Of a DNA stretch of 64,000 nt, positions 27,216-36,313 are shown piece after piece. The notes under the pieces are model-generated. The model worked only from the letters and a program-made list of their open reading frames with translations. It ran no database searches and was not told the origin of the DNA. The position numbers and the translations under genes were made by a program. Numbering within the stretch: the stretch's first letter is position 1; every line of letters begins with the position of its first letter. Source of the DNA: CBDDIP01 sp965229005. GTDB taxonomy: Bacteria > Actinomycetota > Acidimicrobiia > Acidimicrobiales > Ilumatobacteraceae. Location of the stretch: assembly GCA_965229005.1 (NCBI GenBank), contig CBDDIP010000001.1, positions 620,001 through 684,000 on the forward strand. The letters are read 5' to 3'.

Positions 27216-28634
27216 CTACAGCTGGAGCGACTTGACCTCGAGGAACTCCTCGAGACCGAACTGCCCCGCTTCGCGGCCGAGTCCGCTCTGCTTGTAGCCA
27301 CCGAACGGAGCCATCACGTTGAAAGCGCCGCCGTTGACCTCGACCTGACCGGCGCGGATGCGCTTGGCGACGCGCTTGGCGCGCTCGGGATCGCCGCTCC
27401 ACACGCCGCCGGCGAGGCCGTAGATCGTGTCGTTGGCGATCTCGACGGCTTCGTCCTCGGAGTCGTACGGCATGATCGACAGCACCGGTCCGAAGATCTC
27501 CTCGCGAGCGATGGTCATGTCGCGGGTGACGTTGGAGAACACGGTCGGCTGCACGTAGAAGCCGACGTCCAGGCCCTCGGGCGCTGCCGTGCCCCCGGTG
27601 AGGAGCTGCGCCCCCTCGTCGATCCCGGTCTGGATGAAGCCGCGCACGCGATCGCGCTGCACCGAGCTGATCAGCGGCCCGATTCGCGAGGTCTTCTCGA
27701 ACGGGTTGCCGGGAGTGAACGCCAAGGCGGCAGTGGTGGCGATCTGCTCGGCCTCCTCGAGACGCTCGCGCGGCACGAGCATGCGAGTGAGCGCAGTGCA
27801 GGTCTGGCCAGAGTTGAGGAAGCACTTGCCGACGCCGTCGGCCACGGCCTTGCTGAAGTCAGCGTCGTCGAGGATCACGTTGGCGCTCTTGCCGCCGAGC
27901 TCGAGGGCGACCTTCTTGACCGTCGCGGACGCAACCTCGGCAACGCGCTTGCCGGCGCGGGTGCTGCCGGTGAAGCTGACCATGTCGACGTCGGGGTGGG
28001 CGGCAATGGCCTCGCCGACGATCGGGCCGCTGCCGGTGACGAGGTTGAACACACCGGCCGGGAGGCCCGCTGCCTCGATCACCTCGGCGAGGATGAACGC
28101 GTTGATCGGGGCGACCTCACTGGGCTTGACGACCACGGTGTTGCCGGCGGCGAGCGCCGGCGCGACCTTCAGGGCGATCTGGTGCAACGGGTAGTTCCAC
28201 GGCGTGATGCAGCCAACGACCCCGACGGCCTCGCGCACGATGAGCGAGTTGCCGACCTGCGTCTCGAACTCGTAGCTGCCGAGCAGCTGCGCAGCGATGG
28301 CGAAGTTGGCCTTCGGCAGCCCGGCCTGGATCAGGTTGCTCAGCATCAGCGGCATCCCGACTTCCTTGGCGATGGTCTGCGCGATGTCCTCGGTCCGTGC
28401 TTCCAACCCGGCGTGGATGGCCATCAGGTACGCGGCGCGCTCCTCTTTGGGCAGTGCGCTCCAGGCCGGGAACGCAGCCTTGGCCGCGCTGACGGCGGCG
28501 TCGACGTCGGAGGCCGTGCCGTCGGGGACCGTGGCGATGACCTCTTCGGTGGCCGAGTCGGTGACGCTGTGGGTGCCGGTTCCGGCAGAGGGAACCCAGG
28601 AACCGTTGATGTAGAGCTTGTCGTAGGCGCGCAT
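27216..28634 (-). CDS. Aldehyde dehydrogenase (NAD(P)+)
   Basis: Aldehyde dehydrogenase superfamily, 472 aa, oxidising an aldehyde to the acid in the cytoplasm. It has the cofactor site ITPWNYPLHQIALKVAPALAAG, the glycine loop FTGSTRAGKRVAE, the general-base Glu in LELGGKSANVIL, the nucleophile Cys in FLNSGQTCTALTR, and EEIFGPVLSI near the end. Full length. The substrate cannot be told; a short aliphatic or betaine-type aldehyde is possible. A TATGGT box (complement of 28641-28646) is 6 nt from the ATG. It diverges from the PanE-like gene across 59 bp. Confidence 0.93.
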   Translation of the reverse strand: MRAYDKLYINGSWVPSAGTGTHSVTDSATEEVIATVPDGTASDVDAAVSAAKAAFPAWSALPKEERAAYLMAIHAGLEARTEDIAQTIAKEVGMPLMLSNLIQAGLPKANFAIAAQLLGSYEFETQVGNSLIVREAVGVVGCITPWNYPLHQIALKVAPALAAGNTVVVKPSEVAPINAFILAEVIEAAGLPAGVFNLVTGSGPIVGEAIAAHPDVDMVSFTGSTRAGKRVAEVASATVKKVALELGGKSANVILDDADFSKAVADGVGKCFLNSGQTCTALTRMLVPRERLEEAEQIATTAALAFTPGNPFEKTSRIGPLISSVQRDRVRGFIQTGIDEGAQLLTGGTAAPEGLDVGFYVQPTVFSNVTRDMTIAREEIFGPVLSIMPYDSEDEAVEIANDTIYGLAGGVWSGDPERAKRVAKRIRAGQVEVNGGAFNVMAPFGGYKQSGLGREAGQFGLEEFLEVKSLQL

Positions 28635-28693
28635 GTCCTCACCATAGGAGGACCGACGCTCGTCCGTCCCAGCGAGCCGGGCAGACTGCTGTC

Positions 28694-29686
28694 ATGCGCA
28701 TCGTCATGTTCGGTGCCGGCGGCGTGGGCAGCGTCATCGGCGGCAGGTTGCAGCAGCACGCCGACGCTCACGGCCACGAGATCACGCTCGTCGCCCGTGG
28801 TGCTCACTGTGCCGCCATCCGTGCCACGGGACTGACGATCAACGACCCATCGGGCTCGGTGACCGTGGCCGTACCTGTCGCCGAGCACATCGCCGACGTC
28901 GAGCTGGACGAGGGCGATGTCGTCTTCATGACGATGAAGAGCCAGGACTCGACCGTTGCGCTCGACGACCTGCGCCGCCACGCTCCCGCCGTCTCGGTCG
29001 TGTGCGCACAGAACGGCGTGGACAACGAGCGCATGGCCGCTCGGCGCTTCGCCGACGTCTACGCGATGTGCGTGATGCTGCCCGCGGCGTTCATGGTCCC
29101 CGGTGCCGTCGACGCCAGCGGCGCACCGCACAACGCGATCCTCGACATCGGCCGCTATCCGACCGGAACGGATGCGACGAGCACCGCGATCGCTGCCGCG
29201 CTCGAAGCGAGCGGACTCGCCAGTCGGTCGATTCCCGACGTGATGCGGTGGAAGCACACCAAGCTGTTGATGAACCTGGCGAACGCCGTGGACGCGCTCG
29301 TCTCCGACGTCGAGAACAGCAACGTCTTGATCGGCCCGGCGCGCGAGGAGGCCGAGGCGTGCTTTGCCGCCGCCGGCATCGATCGGGTGAGCGACGCCGA
29401 CGACCAGGAACGACGACGAGACGTGCTGGCCCCGAGGCCCGTGCCCACCACGACGCTGCCCGAGGGGACTCGACGCGGCGGGTCGACCTGGCAGAGCTTC
29501 GTTCGGGGGGCGCGCACCACCGAGGTCGACTGGCTGAACGGTGAGATCGTGCTGCTCGGTCGGGCACACGGCGTCCCGACGCCGATCAACCGCCTGCTGT
29601 GCGATGTCACCGCATGGGCCGCGGCGAACCGTGTCGCGCCTCGGTCGTTGACGACGGAGGAGATCCTCAGCCGGCGACGCTCGTAG
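28694..29686 (+). CDS. PanE/ApbA-type ketopantoate reductase
   Basis: 2-dehydropantoate 2-reductase family, 330 aa, NADPH-dependent. N-terminal Rossmann motif MRIVMFGAGGVGSVIGGRL; MTMKSQDSTVAL is the family's ketopantoate-binding loop; VCAQNGVDNE and the catalytic Lys in MRWKHTKLLMNLANAVDAL follow. The closing DWLNGEIVLLGRAHGVPTPIN block is characteristic. Role in pantothenate synthesis is possible, but no panB or panC is nearby, and the family has many paralogues acting on other 2-oxoacids, so no symbol is given. CAGACT 6 nt before the ATG may be the -10 box. It overlaps the end of metF by 20 bp. Confidence 0.85.
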   Translation: MRIVMFGAGGVGSVIGGRLQQHADAHGHEITLVARGAHCAAIRATGLTINDPSGSVTVAVPVAEHIADVELDEGDVVFMTMKSQDSTVALDDLRRHAPAVSVVCAQNGVDNERMAARRFADVYAMCVMLPAAFMVPGAVDASGAPHNAILDIGRYPTGTDATSTAIAAALEASGLASRSIPDVMRWKHTKLLMNLANAVDALVSDVENSNVLIGPAREEAEACFAAAGIDRVSDADDQERRRDVLAPRPVPTTTLPEGTRRGGSTWQSFVRGARTTEVDWLNGEIVLLGRAHGVPTPINRLLCDVTAWAAANRVAPRSLTTEEILSRRRS

Positions 29687-30539
29687 GCAGGCCGAGGTTG
29701 GCGTAGATCTCGCGGGTGGCCGAGCTGCGGTTCAACGTGTAGAAGTGCAAACCCGGCGCTCCGGCTGCGAGCACCTCGGCGCTCAGCTGCGTCGCCATGT
29801 CGACGCCGACCTTGCGCACCTCGTCGGGGTCGTCGCCCGCCGCCTCGAGGCGGTCGACCACCCAGGTGGGCACCGGTACCCCACTGAGGTCGGCCATCTT
29901 GCGAACGAGCCCGAGGTTGGTGACCGGCATGATCCCGGCGATCACCGGCTTGCGCACGTCCAGCGCAGCGAGCTCGTCGACGAGGCGGACGTAGTGCTCG
30001 GCCTCGAAGAAGAACTGGGTGATGGCGAAGTCGGCGCGACGCAACTTGGCGGCCAGGTGCTGGCGGTCCTGTTCGCGGCTCGTGGAGCGTGGGTGCACCT
30101 CAGGGTGCGCGGCGACGCCGATCGAGAAGCTGTTGAACGTGTCCAGCTCGTCGATCAGCTCGACGGCGTAGCGGTAGTCGCTGGGCTTGGCATCGGCAGG
30201 ATCCTTCGGCGGGTCGCCTCCGAGGGCCAGGATGTTCTCGATGCCAGCATCGCGATAGGAGTCCAGCAACGAGCGGATCTCGTCACGTTGGTGGCTCTGG
30301 CACGTGAGGTGGGCCATCGGCGTGATCCCCGTCTCCTTGCGGATCCAGGTGACCACCTCCTGCGTGCGCGTGCGCGTGCTGCCACCCGCGCCGTAGGTGA
30401 CGCTGACGAAGCTGGGGACCAGCGGTTCCAGTTCGGCGATGGTGCGACCCAGGGACAGCTGCGCCGCATCGGTCTTCGGCGGCGAGAACTCGAACGAGCA
30501 CGTCGTGCCAGCTGCAAGGAGGTCGGAGATGCGTGCCAT
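29667..30539 (-). CDS. metF: Methylenetetrahydrofolate reductase
   Basis: 5,10-methylenetetrahydrofolate reductase, 290 aa, FAD-dependent, making 5-methyl-THF for methionine synthesis. FEFSPPKTDAAQ includes the catalytic Glu near the N-terminus; SVTYGAGGSTRTRT is the signature; ILALGGDPPKDP, TQFFFEAEHYVRLVDEL and PVIAGIMPVTNLG are also conserved. Full bacterial length. A TAGCCT box (complement of 30552-30557) 12 nt before the ATG suggests a very short leader. Stands alone, converging on the PanE-like gene. Confidence 0.94.
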   Translation of the reverse strand: MARISDLLAAGTTCSFEFSPPKTDAAQLSLGRTIAELEPLVPSFVSVTYGAGGSTRTRTQEVVTWIRKETGITPMAHLTCQSHQRDEIRSLLDSYRDAGIENILALGGDPPKDPADAKPSDYRYAVELIDELDTFNSFSIGVAAHPEVHPRSTSREQDRQHLAAKLRRADFAITQFFFEAEHYVRLVDELAALDVRKPVIAGIMPVTNLGLVRKMADLSGVPVPTWVVDRLEAAGDDPDEVRKVGVDMATQLSAEVLAAGAPGLHFYTLNRSSATREIYANLGLPTSVAG

Positions 30540-30673
30540 GGGTGGATCGTCAGGCTAGCGACGCGAGCCGTGCCAAGCTCTGCGAGCTGCTCAGGTCATT
30601 CGGTGCCACGCACGGTCGGCGGAGCAGACAACAGGACACAGACACCGCCCAAGGGCGAACAGGGGGAGATGGC

Positions 30674-31861
30674 ATGTCGACGACACCGGCTGGGTGGTTC
30701 CCGGATCCGTATGGGAGGTACCAGCAGCGCTACTGGGACGGCTCATCGTGGACCGCACACGTCACCACGAACGGTCAGCAGACGGTCGATCCGCTGGGGG
30801 CGACGACCACCGTGCCGTTCGCCACGCCGGCCACTGCGTTGTCCGGCACGACGAACCTGACGACGGGGCCCGCCACCCAGCAGCTCGCGTTCCAACCGGC
30901 GGCGGCCGGTGCGGCCGGCACGACCGGTGCGGGCGAGACGGTGTTCGGCTTCCTCGACAAGCTCGGGCCCGAGGCACGCAACCGCCCCGACCCCGAGGCC
31001 GCGGTCACGCTCGCCGGCATCGGTGGGCTCATCGTGGCGCTCGGCATCCTGGTGCTCGTCGCCGACGGCGTCGATTCGGTCGACGGGGCACGCGGCAAGT
31101 TGGGCATCCTGTCGGCACTGATCGTCGGCGGCGGTGTGGCGATCCGCCTCCTGGTGAAGACCCACTCAGCGCTGCGGTCGGCTGCGGTCGGCATGGGTGC
31201 CGTCGGCATCTTCGGTCTCGGCGCCGCCCTCATGGCGACCAACGCGGACAGCGCCTCGGCGCCGCTCCTCATCGGCCTGATGTACATCGCCGCGTGGATC
31301 CTGCCCGGATATCGCGGGCGCACGGTGATGCTCGGACTGGGCGCGCTGCTCCTCGTGAGCGCGCTCGGTCAGGCGTCCTCGTCGGACTCGAACAACAACG
31401 CGTTCTCCGATGCCGACCAGGTCGTCGGCAGCGGCGGCATCGTGCTGCTGCTGGCCGGGATCGTGCTCCTCGGCGCCGTGTTCGTCCTCGACCGCCGTGG
31501 CTACCACGGCGTCGGGACCAGCCTCGTCGTCGCTGCCCTGATCGCCACCGCGGCGGGTGTGGGGCAGACCGTGATCAAGCTCAACGACACGGGCGGCTCG
31601 TTCCTGATCATCGCCACGGGCGTGATCATCTGCCTCGTGGGCGGCTACGGCGAGCGTCGGGCCAGCACCTGGATCGGAGCGCTCGTCACGGCGATCGGCG
31701 TCATCTCGTTCCTCGGGACGGCGATGGAACCGGACTCGGTGACCTCGATCTCCACCCTGTTGATCCTGGCCGGCCTGCTGCTGATCTTCGTGCCGGTCAT
31801 CGTCAACGCCATCCGAACCTCTCGCGCGGCCGAGGCCGCCAAGGAGCAGCCGGTCGCCTGA
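30674..31861 (+). CDS. DUF2510 multi-pass membrane protein
   Basis: Membrane protein of 395 aa. The N-terminal DUF2510 motif is clear: AGWFPDPYGRYQQRYWDGSSWTAHV, a short aromatic domain common in actinobacterial membrane proteins. An Ala/Thr-rich linker follows, then about ten membrane helices with short loops (residues 115-385). Function unknown. The ATG at 30674 has a strong Shine-Dalgarno (AGGGGGAG, 6-nt spacing), unlike most first genes here, so this mRNA has a leader. The 134-bp gap upstream holds no other gene. The tail (AEAAKEQPVA) runs up to the end of convergent purH with a 6-bp gap. Confidence 0.8.
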   Translation: MSTTPAGWFPDPYGRYQQRYWDGSSWTAHVTTNGQQTVDPLGATTTVPFATPATALSGTTNLTTGPATQQLAFQPAAAGAAGTTGAGETVFGFLDKLGPEARNRPDPEAAVTLAGIGGLIVALGILVLVADGVDSVDGARGKLGILSALIVGGGVAIRLLVKTHSALRSAAVGMGAVGIFGLGAALMATNADSASAPLLIGLMYIAAWILPGYRGRTVMLGLGALLLVSALGQASSSDSNNNAFSDADQVVGSGGIVLLLAGIVLLGAVFVLDRRGYHGVGTSLVVAALIATAAGVGQTVIKLNDTGGSFLIIATGVIICLVGGYGERRASTWIGALVTAIGVISFLGTAMEPDSVTSISTLLILAGLLLIFVPVIVNAIRTSRAAEAAKEQPVA

Positions 31862-31867
31862 TCGGTC

Positions 31868-33370
31868 TCAGTGCCTGAAGTGCCGTTCGCCGGTGAGCAC
31901 CATGGCGATGCCGTGCTCATCGGCGGCGGCGATCACCTGATCGTCGTTGACGCTCCCGCCGGGCTGGATCACCGCGGTGATCCCGGCCTCGGCGGCGACG
32001 TCGAGCCCGTCGCGGAACGGGAAGAAGGCATCGCTGGCGCAGACACCGCCGACCGCTCGCCCGGCTGAGCGCGTCTGCGCGATGCGAGCGCTGTCCACGC
32101 GGTTCTGCTGGCCCGCGCCGATGCCGAACGCCTGCAGCCCCTTGGCGAAGACGATCGCGTTGCTGCTGACCGCGGCGCACACCTGCCATGCGAAAGCGAG
32201 GTCGTCCATCTGCGCCTCCGTCGGGGCGACCTTGGTGGCGACGCGCCAGTGGCTGCGATCGAGATCGACCGTGTCCACCTGCTGCACGAGCAGACCGCCG
32301 TCGATGCCGCGCACATCGAGCGCCGCGCCGTACGGCTGCGGACCGCTGAGCACGCGCAGGTTCTTCTTCGTGGCGAAGACGGCCAACGCGTCGTCGTCGA
32401 ACGACGGCGCGACGACGACCTCGGTGAAGACGGGCGCCAGCGCCTCGGCCATCGCCGCGGTGACCGGACGGTTGACGGCGACGATGCCGCCGAACGCGCT
32501 GACGGGGTCGCAGTCGTTCGCTCGGCGATATGCGTCAGCGATGTCTCCGCCCAGCGCGACGCCGCATGGGTTGGCGTGCTTGACGATCACGCACGCCGTG
32601 TCGGCGAACCGGTGCACCAGTCGCCACGCCGCCTCGGTGTCGTAGAGGTTGAGGTAGCTGAGCTCCTTGCCGCCGTGCTGCACCGCGTCGTCCCACCAGC
32701 TGCGCCGACCGGCGGCGAGGTAGCGGGCACCGGCCTGGTGAGGGTTCTCGCCGTAGCGCAGGGACTGCTGCTTGACGAGCGAGAGGTGGATGCCCTCGGG
32801 CAGCGGCCCGCTCTCGTCGTTCGGCTCGTCGAACCAGTCCGCGATCTGTGCGTCGTATGCAGCGATCGTGGCGAACGCATCACGCGCCAGACGGCGACGC
32901 GTGGTCGTGCTGATGGTGCCGTCGGCGCGCACCTCGTCGAGCACGGCGGTGTAGTCGCCCGGGTTGACGATGACCGCGACGTGGGCGTGGTTCTTCGCGG
33001 CTGCACGCACCATCGCCGGCCCGCCGATGTCGATCAGCTCGATGCTCGGGTTCGAGGCGAACGGGTAGAGGTTGACGACGACGAGATCGATCGGCTCGAT
33101 GCCGTGCGCCGCCATGTCGGCCTGGTGCTCCGGCTTGGTCGGATCGGCGAGCAGCCCGCCGTGCACCTTCGGGTGGAGCGTGACCACGCGGTGGTCGAGG
33201 ATCGCCGGGAGACCCGTGAGGTCGGCGAGATCCGTGACGGGGACGCCTTCGGCGGCGATCGCCGCGGCGGTGCCCCCGCTCGACACGATCTTCCAACCGG
33301 CGTCGACGAGCCCTTGAGCGAGAACCACAACTCCCGACTTGTCGTACACAGAAATCAACGCGGTGGGCAT
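31868..33370 (-). CDS. purH: Bifunctional AICAR transformylase/IMP cyclohydrolase
   Basis: PurH, 500 aa, catalysing the last two steps of IMP synthesis. The N-terminal cyclohydrolase domain (about 1-190) starts ALISVYDKSGVV and has VSSGGTAAAIAAEG and LHPKVHGGLLAD. The C-terminal AICAR transformylase domain has SLRYGENPHQAGARY, the catalytic Lys-His in VIVKHANPCGVALG, SAFGGIVAVNR, and a closing SDAFFPFRDGLDVAAEAG. Full length. The ATG at 33370 has TACTGT (complement of 33378-33383) 7 nt upstream; likely leaderless. No other pur gene is in the window. Confidence 0.96.
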   Translation of the reverse strand: MPTALISVYDKSGVVVLAQGLVDAGWKIVSSGGTAAAIAAEGVPVTDLADLTGLPAILDHRVVTLHPKVHGGLLADPTKPEHQADMAAHGIEPIDLVVVNLYPFASNPSIELIDIGGPAMVRAAAKNHAHVAVIVNPGDYTAVLDEVRADGTISTTTRRRLARDAFATIAAYDAQIADWFDEPNDESGPLPEGIHLSLVKQQSLRYGENPHQAGARYLAAGRRSWWDDAVQHGGKELSYLNLYDTEAAWRLVHRFADTACVIVKHANPCGVALGGDIADAYRRANDCDPVSAFGGIVAVNRPVTAAMAEALAPVFTEVVVAPSFDDDALAVFATKKNLRVLSGPQPYGAALDVRGIDGGLLVQQVDTVDLDRSHWRVATKVAPTEAQMDDLAFAWQVCAAVSSNAIVFAKGLQAFGIGAGQQNRVDSARIAQTRSAGRAVGGVCASDAFFPFRDGLDVAAEAGITAVIQPGGSVNDDQVIAAADEHGIAMVLTGERHFRH

Positions 33371-33475
33371 GGCTCGCACAGTACGCGTGAGTGGTCAGTG
33401 CACCACTCAACGCTTTACAAGGTGTACGGTGCGCGCCAGACCCATGGGTCGTTCGTCACACACCGGGAGGCACTC

Positions 33476-34060
33476 TTGGATCTCAGCAAGATCAGCAAAG
33501 GCGGTCAGATCTTCGCCGGCGCTGGCATCGTCTACTTCATCGCATCGTTCCTGCCGTGGTACACCGCCTCGGGCAAGGTCGACGGCATCGAGGTGGCCAG
33601 CGACTCAGCGAACGCCTGGGGTGACCTCGGCTTCCTCTGGGGCAGCCTCTGGGCACTGCTGTTCCTCGCGGCCGCAGTCATCATCCTGCTGCCGGCGTTC
33701 GGCACGAAGCCGCCGAAGCTGCCGTCGATCGCCTTCTTGGCGGTCGCCGCGCTGGCAACGCTCTTCACGCTGCTGAAGTTGATCATCGGCGAGGACGACG
33801 TCACCGGCTTCGGCTTCAAGGTGGAGGTCAGCGCTTCGTTCGGCCTCTACCTCGCGGTCATCGCCGCTGCGGCAGCGACCTTCGGCGGCTACCTCCTGTT
33901 CACGGAGTCCGGCGGGTCGCTCGACGACCTCAAGGACCCGAACAAGCTGAAGAGCTCGTTCAGCAGCGGGAGCACCGGTGGCAGCGTTCCGCCGCCGCCT
34001 CCGCCCCCGCCTGGGATGACCCCTCCTCCCCCGCCGCCGCCTCCGCCGCCCGCCGGCTGA
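33476..34060 (+). CDS. Four-helix membrane protein, Pro-rich tail
   Basis: Small membrane protein, 194 aa, unrecognised. Four predicted helices (IFAGAGIVYFIASFLPW, LWALLFLAAAVIILLPAF, IAFLAVAALATLFTLL, LYLAVIAAAAATFGGYL) precede a cytosolic Ser/Gly stretch and a polyproline tail made of two runs of 8 and 10 prolines. The FLPWY motif after helix 1 is common in actinobacterial DUF proteins of this size. The start is a rare TTG at 33476 with GGGAGG 5 nt upstream; no in-frame ATG exists nearby. A TACGGT box near 33425 could be the promoter. Polyproline runs of this kind usually need EF-P for translation. Confidence 0.68.
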   Translation: MDLSKISKGGQIFAGAGIVYFIASFLPWYTASGKVDGIEVASDSANAWGDLGFLWGSLWALLFLAAAVIILLPAFGTKPPKLPSIAFLAVAALATLFTLLKLIIGEDDVTGFGFKVEVSASFGLYLAVIAAAAATFGGYLLFTESGGSLDDLKDPNKLKSSFSSGSTGGSVPPPPPPPPGMTPPPPPPPPPPAG

Positions 34061-34077
34061 GTCGTACCGTTCAACGC

Positions 34078-34109
34078 AACGGGCCCCCGCCACACGGCGG
34101 GGGCCCGTT
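34078..34109. terminator. Bidirectional terminator hairpin
   Basis: A perfect 14-bp stem (AACGGGCCCCCGCC, loop ACAC, complementary arm) in the 79-bp gap between the converging membrane-protein gene and sucD. There is no long T-run on either side, but position and stability suggest termination in both directions. Confidence 0.75.
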
Positions 34110-34139
34110 CACGTTGTCGGGTGTGTCAGCGGCCGCAGC

Positions 34140-35036
34140 TCAGAGGCTGGCGACGATCTCGGCCATCAGCTCACCGGCTTCGGTCGGGTTGAGGCCGACC
34201 TTCACGCCGGCGGCGCGCAGGGCGTCCATCTTCCCCTGGGCCGTGCCCTTGCCGCCGCTGACGATGGCACCGGCGTGGCCCATCTTCTTGCCGGCCGGCG
34301 CGGTGACGCCGGCGATGTAGGCGCTCATCGGCTTGGTCACGTTGGCCTTGATGTACTCGGCGGCCTCTTCTTCGGCGGAGCCGCCGATCTCGCCGATCAT
34401 GATGATCGCGTGGGTCTCGGGGTCGGCCTGGAACTCCTTGAGGCAGTCGATGAAGCTCGTCCCGGGAACCGGGTCGCCACCGATGCCGACGCACGTCGAC
34501 ACACCGATGCCGCGCTGCTTCAGCTCGTACAGCGCCTGGTACGTCAGCGTGCCGGAGCGGCTGACGATGCCGACGTTGGGCCCGCTGTCCGAGGGCGGCT
34601 GGGCGATCTCGCCGGCGGTGATGCCGATGTTGCTCTTGCCTGGGCTGATGATGCCCGGGCAGTTCGGGCCGAGCAGCCGGGTGTTCGGGTACTCGCGCAG
34701 GAGCGTGTTGAACGTCTTGGCCTCGTCCTGCGCCGGGATGCCCTCGGTGATGCAGACGATGAAGCTGATGCCAGCCGCAGCGGCCTCGAGGATCGCAGCG
34801 GACGCGGCCTTCGGCGGCACGGCGATGAACGACGCAGTGGCGCCGGTGGCGGCAACGGCTTCGGCAACCGTGTTGAAGACGGGGATGCCTTCGACGTCGG
34901 TGCCGCCCTTGCCGGGCGTCACCCCGCCGACGACCTTGGTGCCGTAGGTCTGGTTGCGCAGACCGTGGTACTTGCCCTGTCCGCCGGTGAGGCCCTGGAC
35001 GATGACCTTGGTGGAGGCGTCGATGAAGATGGCCAT
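34140..35036 (-). CDS. sucD: Succinyl-CoA synthetase alpha subunit
   Basis: ADP/GDP-forming succinyl-CoA ligase alpha subunit, 298 aa. It binds CoA and carries the phospho-histidine: GHAGAIVSGGKGTAQGK. TGGQGKYHGLRNQ near the N-terminus, GPNCPGIISP, and GEIGGSAEEEAAEYI are conserved. It forms the alpha-beta complex with SucC, encoded 1 bp upstream on the same strand. TCA cycle enzyme. The bidirectional hairpin at 34078 follows its stop codon. Confidence 0.96.
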   Translation of the reverse strand: MAIFIDASTKVIVQGLTGGQGKYHGLRNQTYGTKVVGGVTPGKGGTDVEGIPVFNTVAEAVAATGATASFIAVPPKAASAAILEAAAAGISFIVCITEGIPAQDEAKTFNTLLREYPNTRLLGPNCPGIISPGKSNIGITAGEIAQPPSDSGPNVGIVSRSGTLTYQALYELKQRGIGVSTCVGIGGDPVPGTSFIDCLKEFQADPETHAIIMIGEIGGSAEEEAAEYIKANVTKPMSAYIAGVTAPAGKKMGHAGAIVSGGKGTAQGKMDALRAAGVKVGLNPTEAGELMAEIVASL

Positions 35037-35037
35037 G

Positions 35038-36192
35038 TCACTTGCTCCCGTTTGCGATGGCGACGGCCGCGCGTGCGGCTTCGAGCATGGTGGGCTTGGA
35101 GGTGAGCTTCGATTCGGGGATGCCCGCATCGAGGAGGATCTGACGACCTTCGGCGGCGTTCGTGCCGTCGAGGCGGATGACGATCGGGGCCCGCAGGTCC
35201 ACGCGACCGAGCGCTTCGACGATGCCCTTGGCGACTTCCTCGCCGCGGGTGATGCCACCGAAGATGTTGATGAAGATGCTCGTCACGTTCTGGTCGAAGT
35301 TGATGACCTCCAGGGCAGCGGCCATCACGTCGGCGTTCGCGCCGCCGCCGATGTCGAGGAAGTTGGCCGCGGAGCCACCGACCTGGTTGACGACGTCGAG
35401 CGTGCTCATCGCCAGACCGGCGCCGTTGGCGATGATGCCGACGGTGCCGTCGAGGCCGATGTACTGCAGGTCGTGCTCGCGGGCCATCTGCTCGCGAGGG
35501 TCGAGCTCTTCCGTTGCGCGGTACTCGTCCCACTCGGGATGGCGGAAGGCCGCGTTGTTGTCGAGGCTGACCTTTGCGTCCAACGCGTGGATCTCGCCGG
35601 TCGGCTTGAGGATCAGCGGATTGATCTCGGCGAGGTCGCAGTCGCCCTCGGTGTAGCAGCGGTAGAGCTTGACGAGGATCTCGGCGACACCCTCGATCGA
35701 CTGCTCGGGGAAGTCGTTGTCGATGGCCGCCTGGCGAGCCCACGCCGGATCGATGCCGTCGACCGGGTCGACGTGGCGCAGCAGGATGGCCTCCGGGTTG
35801 GTCTCGGCGACGGCCTCGATCTCGACGCCGCCCTCCTTCGACAACATCAGCAGGTGCTTCTTGGCGGCACGGTCAAGCGTGAACGAGGCGTAGTACTCCT
35901 CGGCGATGTCGCTGGCGTTCTCCACCCAGACCCGCTTGACGACGTGGCCCTTGATGTCCATGCCGAGGATGTTCCCGGCGTGGAGGCGGACCTCGTCGGC
36001 GTCGTTGGCCAGCTTGATGCCGCCGGCTTTACCGCGACCACCAACCTGCACCTGTGCCTTCACCACCACCGGGTAGCCGGCGGCCTCGGCCGCAGCAACG
36101 GCCTCGTCCACGGTGTAGGCGACTCCACCCGGACTGACCGGGATGTCGAATCGGGCGAAGTACTGCTTGCCCTGGTACTCGAACAGGTCCAC
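35038..36192 (-). CDS. sucC: Succinyl-CoA synthetase beta subunit
   Basis: Beta subunit of succinyl-CoA ligase, 384 aa, with an ATP-grasp nucleotide domain. MDLFEYQGKQYFARFDIPV is the standard start; VVVKAQVQVGGRGKAGGIK binds the nucleotide; CDLAEINPLIL, GLAMSTLDVVNQVGG, NFLDIGGGA and FINIFGGITRGEEVAKGI are canonical. Start is a GTG at 36192 with a GGGAG ribosome site. A TAGGGT box on the minus strand (36243-36248) would give a leader of about 44 nt, so the sucCD mRNA is not leaderless. Translation of sucD directly follows. Confidence 0.96.
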   Translation of the reverse strand: MDLFEYQGKQYFARFDIPVSPGGVAYTVDEAVAAAEAAGYPVVVKAQVQVGGRGKAGGIKLANDADEVRLHAGNILGMDIKGHVVKRVWVENASDIAEEYYASFTLDRAAKKHLLMLSKEGGVEIEAVAETNPEAILLRHVDPVDGIDPAWARQAAIDNDFPEQSIEGVAEILVKLYRCYTEGDCDLAEINPLILKPTGEIHALDAKVSLDNNAAFRHPEWDEYRATEELDPREQMAREHDLQYIGLDGTVGIIANGAGLAMSTLDVVNQVGGSAANFLDIGGGANADVMAAALEVINFDQNVTSIFINIFGGITRGEEVAKGIVEALGRVDLRAPIVIRLDGTNAAEGRQILLDAGIPESKLTSKPTMLEAARAAVAIANGSK

Positions 36193-36313
36193 GCGTTCTC
36201 CCTCGTTGCTCCAGCGTCTCAGCGGTCGCGAATCGGCAACGGACCCTACGCCTCGTGCGGGTGCCGGTCACAACTGACGTGCTCCACCGTTCCGCTGGCA
36301 CACTGGACGCACC
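36193..36313. promoter_or_regulatory. sucCD / 36314 divergent promoter region
   Basis: A 121-bp gap. The minus strand shows TTGTGA ... TAGGGT (36243-36248, 19-nt spacer) for sucCD. The plus strand shows CACACT 9 nt before the ATG at 36314. No further motif seen. Confidence 0.4.
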
